Assembly (NCBI GenBank): GCA_040757115.1
Contig: JBFLYA010000064.1
Location: 1 to 18,800, forward strand
Direction: 5' to 3'
Length of the DNA stretch: 18,800 bases
Source of the DNA: a bacterium
Lineage (GTDB): Bacteria > UBA9089 > CG2-30-40-21 > SBAY01
The notes beneath the pieces were generated by a model, which made no database searches, was not told the DNA's origin, and worked only from the letters and a program-made list of their open reading frames with translations. A program made the translations under genes and the position numbers. The number at the start of each line of letters is the position of its first letter. Within the stretch, counting starts at the first letter, position 1. Below, one piece after another: positions 1-12,400 of the stretch.

Positions 1-128
1 ATCTTTTCAAATCGTCCTTCCATCTTTTCAAATCGTCCTTCCATCTTTTCAAAGCGCTCATCAATCTTTTCAAATCGTCCTTCCATTTTTTCAAAGCGCT
101 CATCAATCTTTTCAAATCGCTCATCAAT
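1..128 (-). repeat. 21-bp tandem repeats encoding coiled-coil heptads
   Basis: Units of 21 bp, built around ATCTTTTCAAATCGTCCTTC and a variant containing AAAGCGCTCATCA, repeat about six times up to the window edge. Each unit is exactly seven codons (RFEKMEG or RFEKIDE on the minus strand). The array is therefore in-frame coding sequence that can grow or shrink by heptads. Unit types are mixed in order rather than strictly alternating. Confidence 0.85.
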
Positions 129-302
129 CAATATTCGCAAACTAGAAAGTTCCTTGTCAAGATGAAGGATATGGTTAAATTGTGACTGCAACAGTAATGG
201 AATAGCACTCTCTACTGTTAATTTGCCTTCTTCTTCTATCTGTCTTTTTGCGTTTTTTACAGCATTATTCAGGAAATTTTGTAATATTTCATCTTCTAAC
301 AT
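1..302 (-). CDS. N-terminal part of a heptad-repeat coiled-coil protein (runs off window)
   Basis: An open frame starts at ATG 300-302 and stays open to the window edge, so at least 100 residues are visible and the C-terminus is missing. It begins MLEDEILQNFLNNAVKNAK. An amphipathic N-terminal part of about 55 residues precedes a run of 7-residue units alternating RFEKMEG and RFEKIDE. Phe and Met/Ile are spaced 3 and 4 residues apart, the a/d pattern of a parallel coiled coil. No signal peptide is visible, so it is probably cytoplasmic. AAGG lies about 9 nt before the ATG, a moderate ribosome binding site. It is collinear with the giant gene, 189 bp downstream of that gene's stop. I do not recognise a named family. 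The repeat makes oligomerisation or a structural role likely, but function is unknown. Confidence 0.72.
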   Translation of the reverse strand, partial: MLEDEILQNFLNNAVKNAKRQIEEEGKLTVESAIPLLLQSQFNHILHLDKELSSLRILIDERFEKIDERFEKMEGRFEKIDERFEKMEGRFEKMEGRFEK

Positions 303-353
303 AATCTTTTACCTTATACTCGAGTAAAGATTCATCCTAATTATTTAGCCTTC

Positions 354-459
354 TGAAGTGATATAATAGTTGGTAGTTTCACGATTCAATTGAGCACGGT
401 AGAAAAATAAGCTCCTCTGCTCCTTGTTCCTTGCTTCTTAAACCTACTATCTCACTTCA
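354..459. repeat. Imperfect inverted repeat in the 303-491 intergenic region
   Basis: TGAAGTGA followed by an AT-rich arm and TTGGTAGTTT (354-379) is mirrored by AAACCTACTATCTCACTTCA (440-459). The outer 8 bp match perfectly and the inner part matches with a short indel. The loop holds purine/pyrimidine-biased sequence (GAGCAAGGAACAAGGAGCAG on the minus strand). This fills most of the gap between the giant gene's stop and the coiled-coil gene. It could be a degenerate miniature element or a large RNA hairpin helping to end or process the giant transcript. I found no target duplication and no U-tract terminator. A weak promoter-like TTGAAT near 385-390 (minus strand) is not convincing. Confidence 0.4.
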
Positions 460-491
460 TCCGGGTAAATTAATTACGCTTTACATTACCT

Positions 492-3400
492 TTATTTCAC
501 TATCCCAATTGCGTGTGTTTCAACCTTCATCCTACCACCAATTTGTGCTACCTTAATCTGATAGACATAGATACCATTTTCAGTAATCTCACCACCATTG
601 GTTCTTCCATCCCAGATAGCCAATACTCGACTTGCTCCTGCTGTAACTAATGTCCTTGGTAGTTCTCTTACCTCTTCACCGGTAGTATCGTAAATTTTAA
701 CGGTAATATACGAATCTCTACCTAAATCACCATGAAATTCGGTGAAATTACTACCACTTGGAGCAAATGGATTTTCAGTCAAAACTAAGTTAGCCAGAAT
801 AGTATCCGGGTCAACATCCCGACCTGCTATCCCCTGGTCTTTTATCCCAATGGCAAATTTACCTGTATGATTTATCTTCGCCATTACAGTCCTTGAAGCA
901 ATGTTAACTACACTGGGCAACATCATCCAATCATAACCATCGAAATAGTAAATTCGTAAGTCTTCTGCTTTAAGCGGTTGTTTCTGGAAATTGTTAATGT
1001 CACACTCTTCTACCAGACCATCCTGGTCAGCATCTGCATACCAGATAGTTAAAGTACCTTCCTTATTGAAAAGTTTCTTTGGAGTTATTTTATAAGCTGT
1101 GCCCGCAATACCAACAAATCCATTCGGGATTTCGGCTAAAGATGCTGGTTCAACCTTAAACTCAACATTCGCCCCTAAAGCACCGGCCTGGATATTAAGT
1201 GTAATATCATTTACCTCACCAAGAATGCCGCCGTTGGCACCAATTGTTTGTGTCTTCGTAAGTTGCTTATACACTACAGTAACTTGAATAGAAGCAGGAA
1301 CTGTACTCGTATTATTATTATCATCCACTACATTCAAATAGACTGTATATAGCCCTGGATTAGCGAAGGAATAGGTAATAGCAGAAGTAGTAGTTGCAAC
1401 TATCTGTGTTCCATTACCCGCAAATTCCCAAATATATGTTTTGATAATCCCATTATCCGTTGATTTGCTACCATCAAAGATAACTGCCGCATCTTCTTCA
1501 ACTGGCTTAGGATTTTGGTCAATTCCACTGTTGTTACAGTTAATATGAGGAACTGGAGTCTCTTTATCCTTCACAACTATACTTGTCTGGGTAGAAGCTT
1601 TATTTCCGGCATTATCCTGAACCTCTAATTTAACTGTATATGTCCCTATGTGGGTATATCTATGTGTACATTCCCAACCTGGTAAACTCAAGATATCTCC
1701 ATCGCCAAATGTCCAGGTATATGTTACTATCTTTATATTATCTGTTGAACTCCCAGCATTAAATGTTACTATTTGATTTTGTTCTGGAGTAATTGGACTA
1801 TAGGTGAAAACCGCTACTGGATTCTCATCATCTGTTATCGTTATCTCCCTGATACTGCTCTCTGATATATTTCCATCATCATCTCTTGCCTCAATGGAAT
1901 ATCTTATCTTCCCAACACTATTGTTATTCGCCGTAAATGTCAATGTCCCGGTCCAGGTTCCTACATTTGCTACCGTTGAGGTCGAATACTCATTCCCATC
2001 CTGATAGTAATGTAAGATTATACTGGTTACCATATTATTATCCGTTACGGTTACTGGCACAAATACAGGGTCTCCGGTCGTCCCTTTCCTATCTCCTAAC
2101 CCAGAAATTACTGGCTTCTCTGAATCTCCGACAACTACATTTTGACTCGTCAAACTACCATTTCTTGCTGCATCCTTAACCTCTAATGTTACCGTGTATG
2201 TCTTTTTCTCTGCAAAACGATGTGTCACTACCCTCCCTGTAGCAGTCGCTCCATCTCCAAATCCCCAGTAATAACTTACTACACCTATGTTATCATTCGA
2301 CCCACTCGCATCAAATGTCACATCCTCATCCTGCTTCGGTGAACTCGGATCATAACTAAATGCTGCTGTCGGATCATCATTGTCTGTTATCTTTATATAC
2401 CACTTACCGCTAACTAATGTATTACCATCATAATCACTTGCCTCTACATAATATTCTATATCACTTACACTCGTATCAGTCGCAGTAAATGTAAATGTCC
2501 AATTCCAATTCTTCCCACTTCCTACTGTAGTCGTCGAATACTCATTTCCATCCTGACTGTAATGTACCGTCACTGTCGCTACCTCATTATTGTCTGTTAC
2601 TGTCACTGGTACTGATACCATATCCCCTGTGTTTCCTTTCCTGTTCGCTAACCCTGATATTACAGGCTTCTCTGAATCTCCTACCACTACATCCTGACTT
2701 GTCGAACTACCATTCCCTGCTGCATCCTTAACCTCTAATGTTACCGTGTATGTCTTTTTCTCTGCAAAACGATGTGTCACTACCATCCCTGTAGCAGTCG
2801 CTCCATCTCCAAATCCCCAGTAATAACTTACTACACCTATGTTATCATTCGACCTACTCGCATCAAATGTCACATCCTCATCCTGCTTCGGTGAACTTGG
2901 ATCATAACTAAATGCCGGAGTAGGTGGCGTAACATCATTTACTGTAGCAAATGGGCTATTTGAAATATTACTTTCATTCCCAGCGGCATCTTCTGATATA
3001 ACAGCATAATAGAAAGTCTTCCCTTCATCTGATGCAATACCCACATCATCATATTCAGTAGCAGTAGTCGTCCCTCTAAAAACAGCCGTAGATGTAGCAT
3101 AAATAGGAGATGTCGCTCGATAAACGGTATAAAGTGTTACCCCTACATTATCTATTGGTTCTAACCATGTCAATTTCACCGTTCTACTTCCTGCAATTGG
3201 TTGAGCATCCAAAGTAGTAATTGCCTGCGGTGGTGTAGTATCAAGCACTGTTACAACAGTATTCACACCAATAGAAATAGCACTCTTATTACCTGTTCTA
3301 TCTACTGCTATAACTGCATAGGCATAGGTCTGTCCTACAGTAACAGCACTATCAATGTATTGGAAATGATAAGTATATGTCCCTGGTAAATCCTCAGTAA

Positions 3401-6400
3401 TATTAACCGGGTTATAATCTACTTGTGCTATTTGATTAACATCTATTAAATCAGCATCTACTAAGTTAGTTCCTTGCGCCTTGCGATAGACGAGGTAATA
3501 ATCCATTTCATCGTTATCTATCTTCTTATTCTTAGTAGTTTGTGTTCCCTGTAGTAAAACACTCGAATTAGTTGTCATAGTAGCATTAAATTTAGTCACA
3601 ACCGGTGGAGGAGTCATATCGTTTATGTATACTAATACTGGTGGTGAAAGTGGAGCTATATTCGGTCCTCTATCATCAGTATTTGGATATTCCACATCCC
3701 CATCTCCATCAATATCGCCAGGTATAGAATTAATATATTTATTTAGTCCTGGCTCAATAATAGTTGTATATGTGGCTCCTGGTTGAGACCCAGTTCCTGA
3801 AGCTACAAATGTATCATCATATCCTATTTGTGGGTATGTTTCAATTACCGAATCACCACCATCATATATAATCTCCTCATCCACCGCCGCTACCCAGAAC
3901 CAGTATCTACCTTCTACATTTACTAAATATCGCCATACAGTATATGTCCCACTTGGTACAAAATTAGCCACTGCATTCTTATCTGGTGCTGCAGGTGGTG
4001 GATTGTAAGGGTCATCATCATCTGATTTAGCGTATATTCGATATCCACAAATACTCCCTGAATTATCATAAGGTACTCCATTATCTGTCCAATCCAGCAC
4101 AACATCCTTTGTTCCCTGTGGCGACTTACCCTCAACATCTCTAATTTGCTCTGGTGGTGTCACATCTCGTATTCCGCCAGGTAACCATGGATCATATACA
4201 TTACCTGCCTCATCATATACAAATGTTACAATCCAGAACCCACCTGGTGGAAAGGTAGTAGGATCCCAATTGATAGAATAAGTCGCAACCGCAGGTGCAG
4301 GAGTTTGTGAAACAATATAACTACCAATATATATAGGATTAAGAGCTAAAAAGGCTGGGTCTGTCTCTGATGCATAGGGATAACCAGACGGACTATCATC
4401 TGGAATATTTTCCCCTGCATGTATAAAGTATGCCACTACCTTCCTTACCCCACTCATCCATAATGGGTTGGTAACTCCATCTCCTATAACACCTGATATA
4501 GTTCCAGGTTCTACTGGTACCATTGCACCCCAAGCAGGTGAACTAATATCCGTCCCCGTACCTTGCGTTTCAGGATTAGTTGTATCAATCCAAAGAGCCG
4601 ATTTAGTAGCTGCTGCTCCAGGAACGCTTAACATATCATACATGGTTATAGTTAAGGTATAAGTTCCTTCATTGGCAATAGTATTAGTTAAAGTTACTAC
4701 CTCAGATCTAATACAATCTGTTCCAGGAGATATATTGCCAATTTGAGTAAATGATCCAATTTCTCCTAATGGACCTGCAAAAGTAATTGTAAAAGAAGCT
4801 GGATTTTGCTCCGTATATGAAAACACAACCTCAATCTTCCCACCTTCACAAGCCCATGTCTTTGTCCCATAACCTGTTGGTGAAATAATAGTTACAATAG
4901 GTGGCTGGGCATCTATAATAAGTGCATCTTGTTGAGTACTACTACCTACATTACCAGGTATATCACTTAATTCTATTTTTAGTGAATATGTTACATTTGA
5001 TAAACCAGTAAATGGAAGTGTTACAGTACCTTGATGCACACCCGGTCCTCCAACTAAATTGGTAGTAGAAGTAGAAATTCCTGTACCTACAATCGTTATA
5101 GTAGCCATCTCTGGATTTGCCTCTGTATATGTAAAAACTACCTTTATTGAACCAGTTCCGGTACCGTAGGCAGGACTATTTGTAGTAGGTGAAATAATAG
5201 TTACCTCTGGTAGAATAGTATCCACTATTATAACCGCATCTGGGTGTGTAGTAACTGTACTATTATTTGCTTTATCTATCATTTCCACCTGTATTGAATA
5301 TGTACCATCAGATACACTATTAAGTTGAAGTGTAAGTGTGCCTTGCAAAGAGGTATTTGTCCCCGTGGGGGTTAAAGTAGTAGTAAGAGTAAATGCAGAT
5401 ACGGCTCCCGATGTACCTATTAGTCTTGCAGTAATAGTTCCTGGATGTATTTCTGTATATGTAAATATTACTTTAACCGTATCTGTTGCCATAGTATAGG
5501 TTACCGTAGCAGGAGAAATCATCTTTAATACTGGGTCTGTAGTATCTATTATAATCGCCTCTCTTTGAGTAGCAGTACCTAATTTATTCACTATATCTCT
5601 CATCTCTACCTTAACAGAATATGTTCCTTCACTTGCAGTATTATAATTAAATGTTGCACTGCCAATTCCAATTTCTTCTGCAACGGTTGTACTTATTGTT
5701 GTCTGTATGGTTCCATCAAATGTCGATATTATTACTACACTCGTTCCATAATTTTCTTCAGTAAACGAAAAAGTAATAGTAAATGTCCCATCAGCTTGGC
5801 CATAGAAAGGATTTCCATTTGTAGGATAGAGTAATGTCACATTTGGCTTAGTATCGTCTATAGTTAACGCACTCTCCTTATAAGCATTTCCTACATTCCC
5901 TGGTGTATCAACTGCAATTACCCCTACTGTATAAGTACCATCAAGAGTTCCATTACCAGCGGGAATACTTACCGTCCCACGACCTTTTAAAGTTGTCACA
6001 GTAGAAAATAGAGTAGTTGTAGCTATTCCAGAAATAGTTATAGTCGCATAAGCAAAAGGTGAGGCATCTTCATAATCAAAGAGAACTACTCTATTTACTG
6101 GAGTAGTAGTATAACTTCCAAGTGGATTAATTATTGTTACCTTTGGACCACTGTCATCTATAATTACTGCATCTGTCTGACTATTTGTACCAATCGCCCC
6201 TACCTTATCCTCTAATTCTATAAATAATGTGTAAGTCCCTTCTGCTAATCCATAAAACGGTAGAGTTAAAGAACCTTTTACTGGCTGTGATGGTATTGTT
6301 GTTGTTGCAGGATACACAGTTTGTGTAGAGTATTCCATGGTAGAAGTACCTATACCAATAGTAAGTGTCCCTGGATATTTCTCAGTAAAGCTAAATGTTA

Positions 6401-9400
6401 CAACAACTGAATCTGTTCCTTTTTTATATGCTTTATTTGAAGTAGTTGGATTAATTATCTCTACCTTTGGTCCAGTCATATCTACAACTACTACACCCCA
6501 GATAACAGGAGTTTGAGTCCCCAAACCGCATTTATCTGTCATTGTTCCTACTACAGAATATGTTCCTTCTGGAAGATCTTTAAAATCTAAACTAACTGTC
6601 CCTATGGTAGTCCCCGTTCCAGGTGGAAGATTAAAATTTAGCCCCCTAAATAGAATTGTAGAGGTACCTATACCTACACACGCTCCATAAGGATTGGCTT
6701 CAGTATATATAAATCTGGGTACAATAGTATCTGTCCCCAGAGCATAAGCTAAATTATTCTCTGTCGGATATACAATAGTCATCGCTGGCTTAGTATCGTC
6801 TATAGTTAACGCACTCTCCTTATAAGCATTTCCTACATTCCCTGGTGTATCAACTGCAATTACCCCTACTGTATAAGTACCATCAAGAGTTCCATTACCA
6901 GCGGGAATACTTACCGTCCCACGACCTTTTAAAGTTGTCACAGTAGAAAATAGAGTAGTTGTAGCTATTCCAGAAATAGTTATAGTCGCATAAGCAAAAG
7001 GTGAGGCATCTTCATAATCAAAGAGAACTACTCTATTTACTGGAGTAGTAGTATAACTTCCAAGTGGATTAATTATTGTTACCTTTGGACCACTGTCATC
7101 TATAATTACTGCATCTGTCTGACTATTTGTACCAATCGCCCCTACCTTATCCTCTAATTCTATAAATAATGTGTAAGTCCCTTCTGCTAATCCATAAAAC
7201 GGTAGAGTTAAAGAACCTTTTACTGGCTGTGATGGTATTGTTGTTGTTGCAGGATACACAGTTTGTGTAGAGTATTCCATGGTAGAAGTACCTATACCAA
7301 TAGTAAGTGTCCCTGGATATTTCTCAGTAAAGCTAAATGTTACAACAACTGAATCTGTTCCTTTTTTATATGCTTTATTTGAAGTAGTTGGATTAATTAT
7401 CTCTACCTTTGGTCCAGTCATATCTACAACTACTACACCCCAGATAACAGGAGTTTGAGTCCCCAAACCGCATTTATCTGTCATTGTTCCTACTACAGAA
7501 TATGTTCCTTCTGGAAGATCTTTAAAATCTAAACTAACTGTCCCTATGGTAGTCCCCGTTCCAGGTGGAAGATTAAAATTTAGCCCCCTAAATAGAATTG
7601 TAGAGGTACCTATACCTACACACGCTCCATAAGGATTGGCTTCAGTATATATAAATCTGGGTACAATAGTATCTGTCCCCAGAGCATAAGCTAAATTATA
7701 CTCTGTCGGATATACAATAGTCATCGCTGGCTCAGTATCGTCTATAGTTAGAGCACTCTCCTTATAAGCATTTCCTACATTTCCTAGTATATCAACTGCA
7801 ATTACCTCTACTGTATAAGTACCATCAAGAGTTCCATTACCAGCGGGAATACTTACCGTCCCACGACCTTTTAAAGTGGTCACAGTAGAAAACACCGTAG
7901 CTATTCCAGAAATAGTTATAGTCGCATAAGCAAAAGGTGAGGCATCTTCATAATCAAAGAGAACTACTCTATCTGCTGGAGTAGTTGTATAACTTCCCAG
8001 TGGATTAATTATTGTTACCTTTGGCCCACTGTCATCTATAATTACTGCATCTGCCTGACTATTTGTACCAATCACTCCTACCTTATCCTCTAATTCTATA
8101 AATAATGTGTAAGTTCCTTCTGCTAATCCATAAAACGGTAGAGTTAAAGAACCTTTTACAGGCTGTGATGGTATTGTTGTTGTTGCAGGATACACAGTTT
8201 GTGTAGAGTATTCCATGGTAGAAGTACCTATACCAATAGTAAGTGTCCCTGGATATTTCTCGGTAAAACTAAATTCCACAACAACTGAATCTGTACCTTT
8301 TTTATATGCTTTATTTGAAGTAGTTGGATTAATTATCTCTACCTCTGGCCCAGTCATATCTACAACTACTACACCCCAGATAACAGGAGTTTGAGTCCCC
8401 AAACCACATTTATCTGTCATTGTTCCTTTTACACTATATGTTCCCTCTTGGAGATTTGCAAAATCTAAACTAACAGTCCCTATAGTAGTTCCATCTCCGG
8501 GTGGAAGATTAATTGTGGTTCCAACACATACATAACCCGCTTGAGCAGATGTACCCATACCTACACTGGCTTGATAAGGATTAGCCTCAGTGTATGTAAA
8601 TCTCGGTACAATAATACCTGTCCCCGTAGCATAAGCCAAATTATACTCTGTCGGATATACAATAGTCATCGCTGGTGCAGTATCATCTATCGTTAATGCC
8701 TCATCTTTAGTATCCGTGTCTTTATTTCCTATCTTATCAGTTAAAGTCACTTCTACCGTATAGGTGCCATCAAGAGTACCACTACCGGCGGGTATAGTTA
8801 TTGTTCCCTGTCCCCAATTTCCATAAAATGTAGTAGTCGTTGTAGCAAATACAGTCTCAGTAGCTACTCCAGTAATAGTAATAGTTGCAAAATCAGGATT
8901 TTGCTCAGTATAAGTAAATATCACTACTCTATTATCAGGAGTAGTTGTATAACTACCAAGTGGATTAATTATTGTAACTTCTGGTGAGATATTATCTATA
9001 ATTAACGCATCTGTCTGACTATTTGTTCCAATCTTACCTACCTTATCCTGTAATTCTATAAATAATGAATAGGGACTATCTCCTAATCCCTCAAATGGTA
9101 GTGTTAAAGAGCCAATTGTTGGTATCTGTGCTGGTGTTGAGGTAGAAGGATAGACAGTTTGAGTAGAAAATGTGGTACCTTCTATACTAATCGTAAGTGT
9201 CCCTGGATATTTCTCAGTAAAGCTAAATGTTACAACAACTGAGTCTGTACCTTTCTTATACGCCTTATTTAAAGTAGTGGGATCAGTTATCTCTACTATT
9301 GGTGGAGTATCATCTAACACCACCACTCCCCAGATAATATCAGTCCATGTTCCCACCCCACATTTATCCATCATATATCCTCTTATGGAATATGTTCCTT

Positions 9401-12400
9401 CTGGAAGATTTTCAAAACCTAAACTAACTGTCCCTATAGTAGTCCCTGTTCCAGGAGGAAGATTAGTATTTGTCCCAGCAAACAGAGAACTAGATGTACC
9501 CATATATACCACCGCTATATCAGGATTAGCCTCAGTGTATGTAAATCTTACTATAATAATATCTGTATTAGTAGCATAAGCTAAATTATTCTCTGTCGGA
9601 TATACAATAGTCATTTGTGGAGGAGTATCATCTATAATCACTGCCTCCTCTTCAGTATCAGTAGTTGACCCTATGCTTTTATCACTCATCAGGACACTTA
9701 CAGTATATGTCCCTTCTTTGTTACCAGCATTAGTAAAGGTCAATGTATAAGTAGCCTGTGTAGGAACAGGAGCAGAAGGTATATTGGGAGTAGTAGTAGT
9801 AGTCTGTGTGAGCACTCCATATATTTCAGAGTTTATCGTTATTGTTAATGTAGCTGGATAAACTTCAGTATAGGTAAATACAACTGTAACTGTCCCTTCA
9901 CCTCTCTGATAGACTTTATCTTGTGTAGTAGGTGAAATAATATTTATCTGTGGTGGTTGATTATCAACTACTGTTACTATCGCAGGTGATGTAGCTGTAT
10001 TTCCTGCCTGGTCATATGCAATGCAAAATAAGTCTTTTATTCCATTACCAGTTGCATTCCATACAATAGTATGCGTTCCAAGTTTTGAAGGTGAACTATC
10101 TGTTCCACTGGTATCAAGCCCAGTATCTCCCCAGTAAAATTCTACCTTATCAATTCCAGTTTCATCATCCTGTGCAGTTGCTCTAATAGTTACGGTTCCA
10201 CCCACAGATATAGTTCCAGTTATATTTTCCTCATTTCCATTAGTAAGTACTGCCACAATAGTAATGGTACCTGGAACTGTATTATCTACCCAAACCGCGC
10301 CCAATTCCTCATCTTCATCAGTTTTTCCTACCCTGTCACTCATAACAACCTTCACATTATATGTACCATTGGCTGGGGTAGGAGGATCTGGAATATATAC
10401 TGAAGCAGTTCCATAACCATCTAATATTTGCACAACTGCACTCTCTGGAGTGCCCGTAGCACTACCAATCACAGTAGTTGTACCAATTGTAACAGTGATA
10501 GTAGCAGGATTATCTTCTACATAGGTAAAGGTAACAGTAATAGTTGCTGGAGTTTGGGTATAAATAGTCCCACCAAGTGGCGATGTAATATTTATCTCTG
10601 GAGCTTTATTATCTAAAGTTACTGTACCAGGAGCTGTTCCCGAATCACTTAAATTTACCTTATCAGTAACAGTAACTGAAACAGAATAAGTACCATCTGC
10701 ACCTGATACCTGAACATCTACTGTTTTTTGTCCATCTGGTGTAGTTAATGTTCCTTCAGCAGAACCAACTGTTCCAATAGTAATAGTATATGTTGCCGGA
10801 TTTAGCTCACTATAAGAAAAAGTAACGCTAACTGTACCACCATTTTCTCGATATACATCAACAGATGGTTCTGTTACCTCCACTTCAGGAGCTTTATTAT
10901 CTAAAACTACTAAGCCAGTGGCAGTACCATACCCTGCATGATTAAGTTTATCTGTTACCTTTACCTGAACTGAATATGTTCCATCTGTAGCTCCAGATAC
11001 CTGGATATTTACAGTTTTTGAACCCTCTGGAGTAGTCAAATTGCCTGTTTCACTTCCGATTTCAGTTGCACCCTGGTAAATTCGGACACTATAAGTATTT
11101 GGATTAGGCTCACTATATGTAAAATAAACAGTCACAGTACCGTTATTCTTACGATATACATTATTCGCCGGTTCATTCACTGTTACTACTGGCTCCCCAA
11201 CATCTACTACCACCGCACTATCCCATACAGATTCACCTTCATTATCCCCTTCATCAATGATAGTTACCTTAACAGAGTAAGTTCCATCAACTCCATTTAT
11301 TGTTACCGTACCCGTAATAGTCAACGTACCATCATTAGGAATTGTAAGAGTTGAGGTAAAAGAGCCAATACTATTTATTCCCATCTCATCATTATATATA
11401 TTTATGATATATTTATCTGGATTTAATTCATTGTAGGTAAAGCTAACAGTTATTGTCCCAGGTGACTCGGTATAGGTAGGTGTAACATTTGTAATATTAA
11501 CTTCAGGAGGTGTCCAATCTCCTAAGATGACGAGGTCATTAGATATAGGCGACTTCTCTACTCCATCCGACGGGTCAACTATTATAGTTGCAAAAGAATA
11601 CCATAATCCTGAAGTAACACTTCCTTCATAAGAAGTATCAGTGGTAGTTCCAATAAGATAATTACCTGTATTTATAAATTCTTGGGTTAAAGTACCAGGC
11701 AATTGTTTACGATGTATCTCAAAATAATAACCTATCCCTAATGTATTTGTAGCCGCAGACCAGTTTAAAGTAATCGAACCCACCCCTCCAGAACCTGTCC
11801 CGACACCTGTCAGGTCAAGAATAGAAACTATACCTTTTAAATCAATAGTAGCCTGGCCAGCACCAGAGATCTCAGAAACATTACCTGTTGGTGTCCCTGG
11901 TGTCCCTAATGGATAATAAGTAGTAGTATTAGTAGTCCAGACACCAGCAGTATCTACGGTTATAACTGCGTAGGCATATTGAGTTGCCTTTTCTGGTACA
12001 CCCATGTTAGAATTTACCCAGCTATAATATTGCCAATTAGTATCACGAATAGTACCTGTGCCATTAGCATCATAACATGTAAATTGCTGAAGAGCAGAAT
12101 TATTATGAGGATTTATTGCTTTAACTACCGCAAGCAAATTATTATTATTTATCTCACCATTTACCAATTTTCCTGCTTTTGCCTTTCGATATATCATATA
12201 GTAGAGTTGAGAACCATTAGGAGTAGCTGTAGCCTTAAATGGTGGGTCTAAAGGAGCTGTCCATTGAAGTTGTATTGACTTTTGTTGAGCTTGCGAAGTA
12301 ATAATAAGATCATCAATTGACTCGGGTATCGTCCGATCAAGATACCCAAGGGTAATATTAGACCACCCTCCTCCTCCTTCCTCTCTTAATCTGTACCGGT

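Noticed and set aside
1-128. Regularly spaced short repeats that could suggest a CRISPR array
   Set aside because: The units are directly adjacent, 21 bp long, have no spacers and are exactly seven in-frame codons of a coiled coil.
9172-9579. A 135-codon plus-strand frame (and several shorter ones) opposite the giant gene
   Set aside because: These are antisense shadows of repetitive Thr/Val/Gly-rich codons. They lack ribosome binding sites and recognisable domains.
5845-9618. Long tandem array considered as a satellite or integrated multicopy element
   Set aside because: The frame stays open throughout and every unit encodes the same three Ig modules, so it is an intragenic coding repeat.
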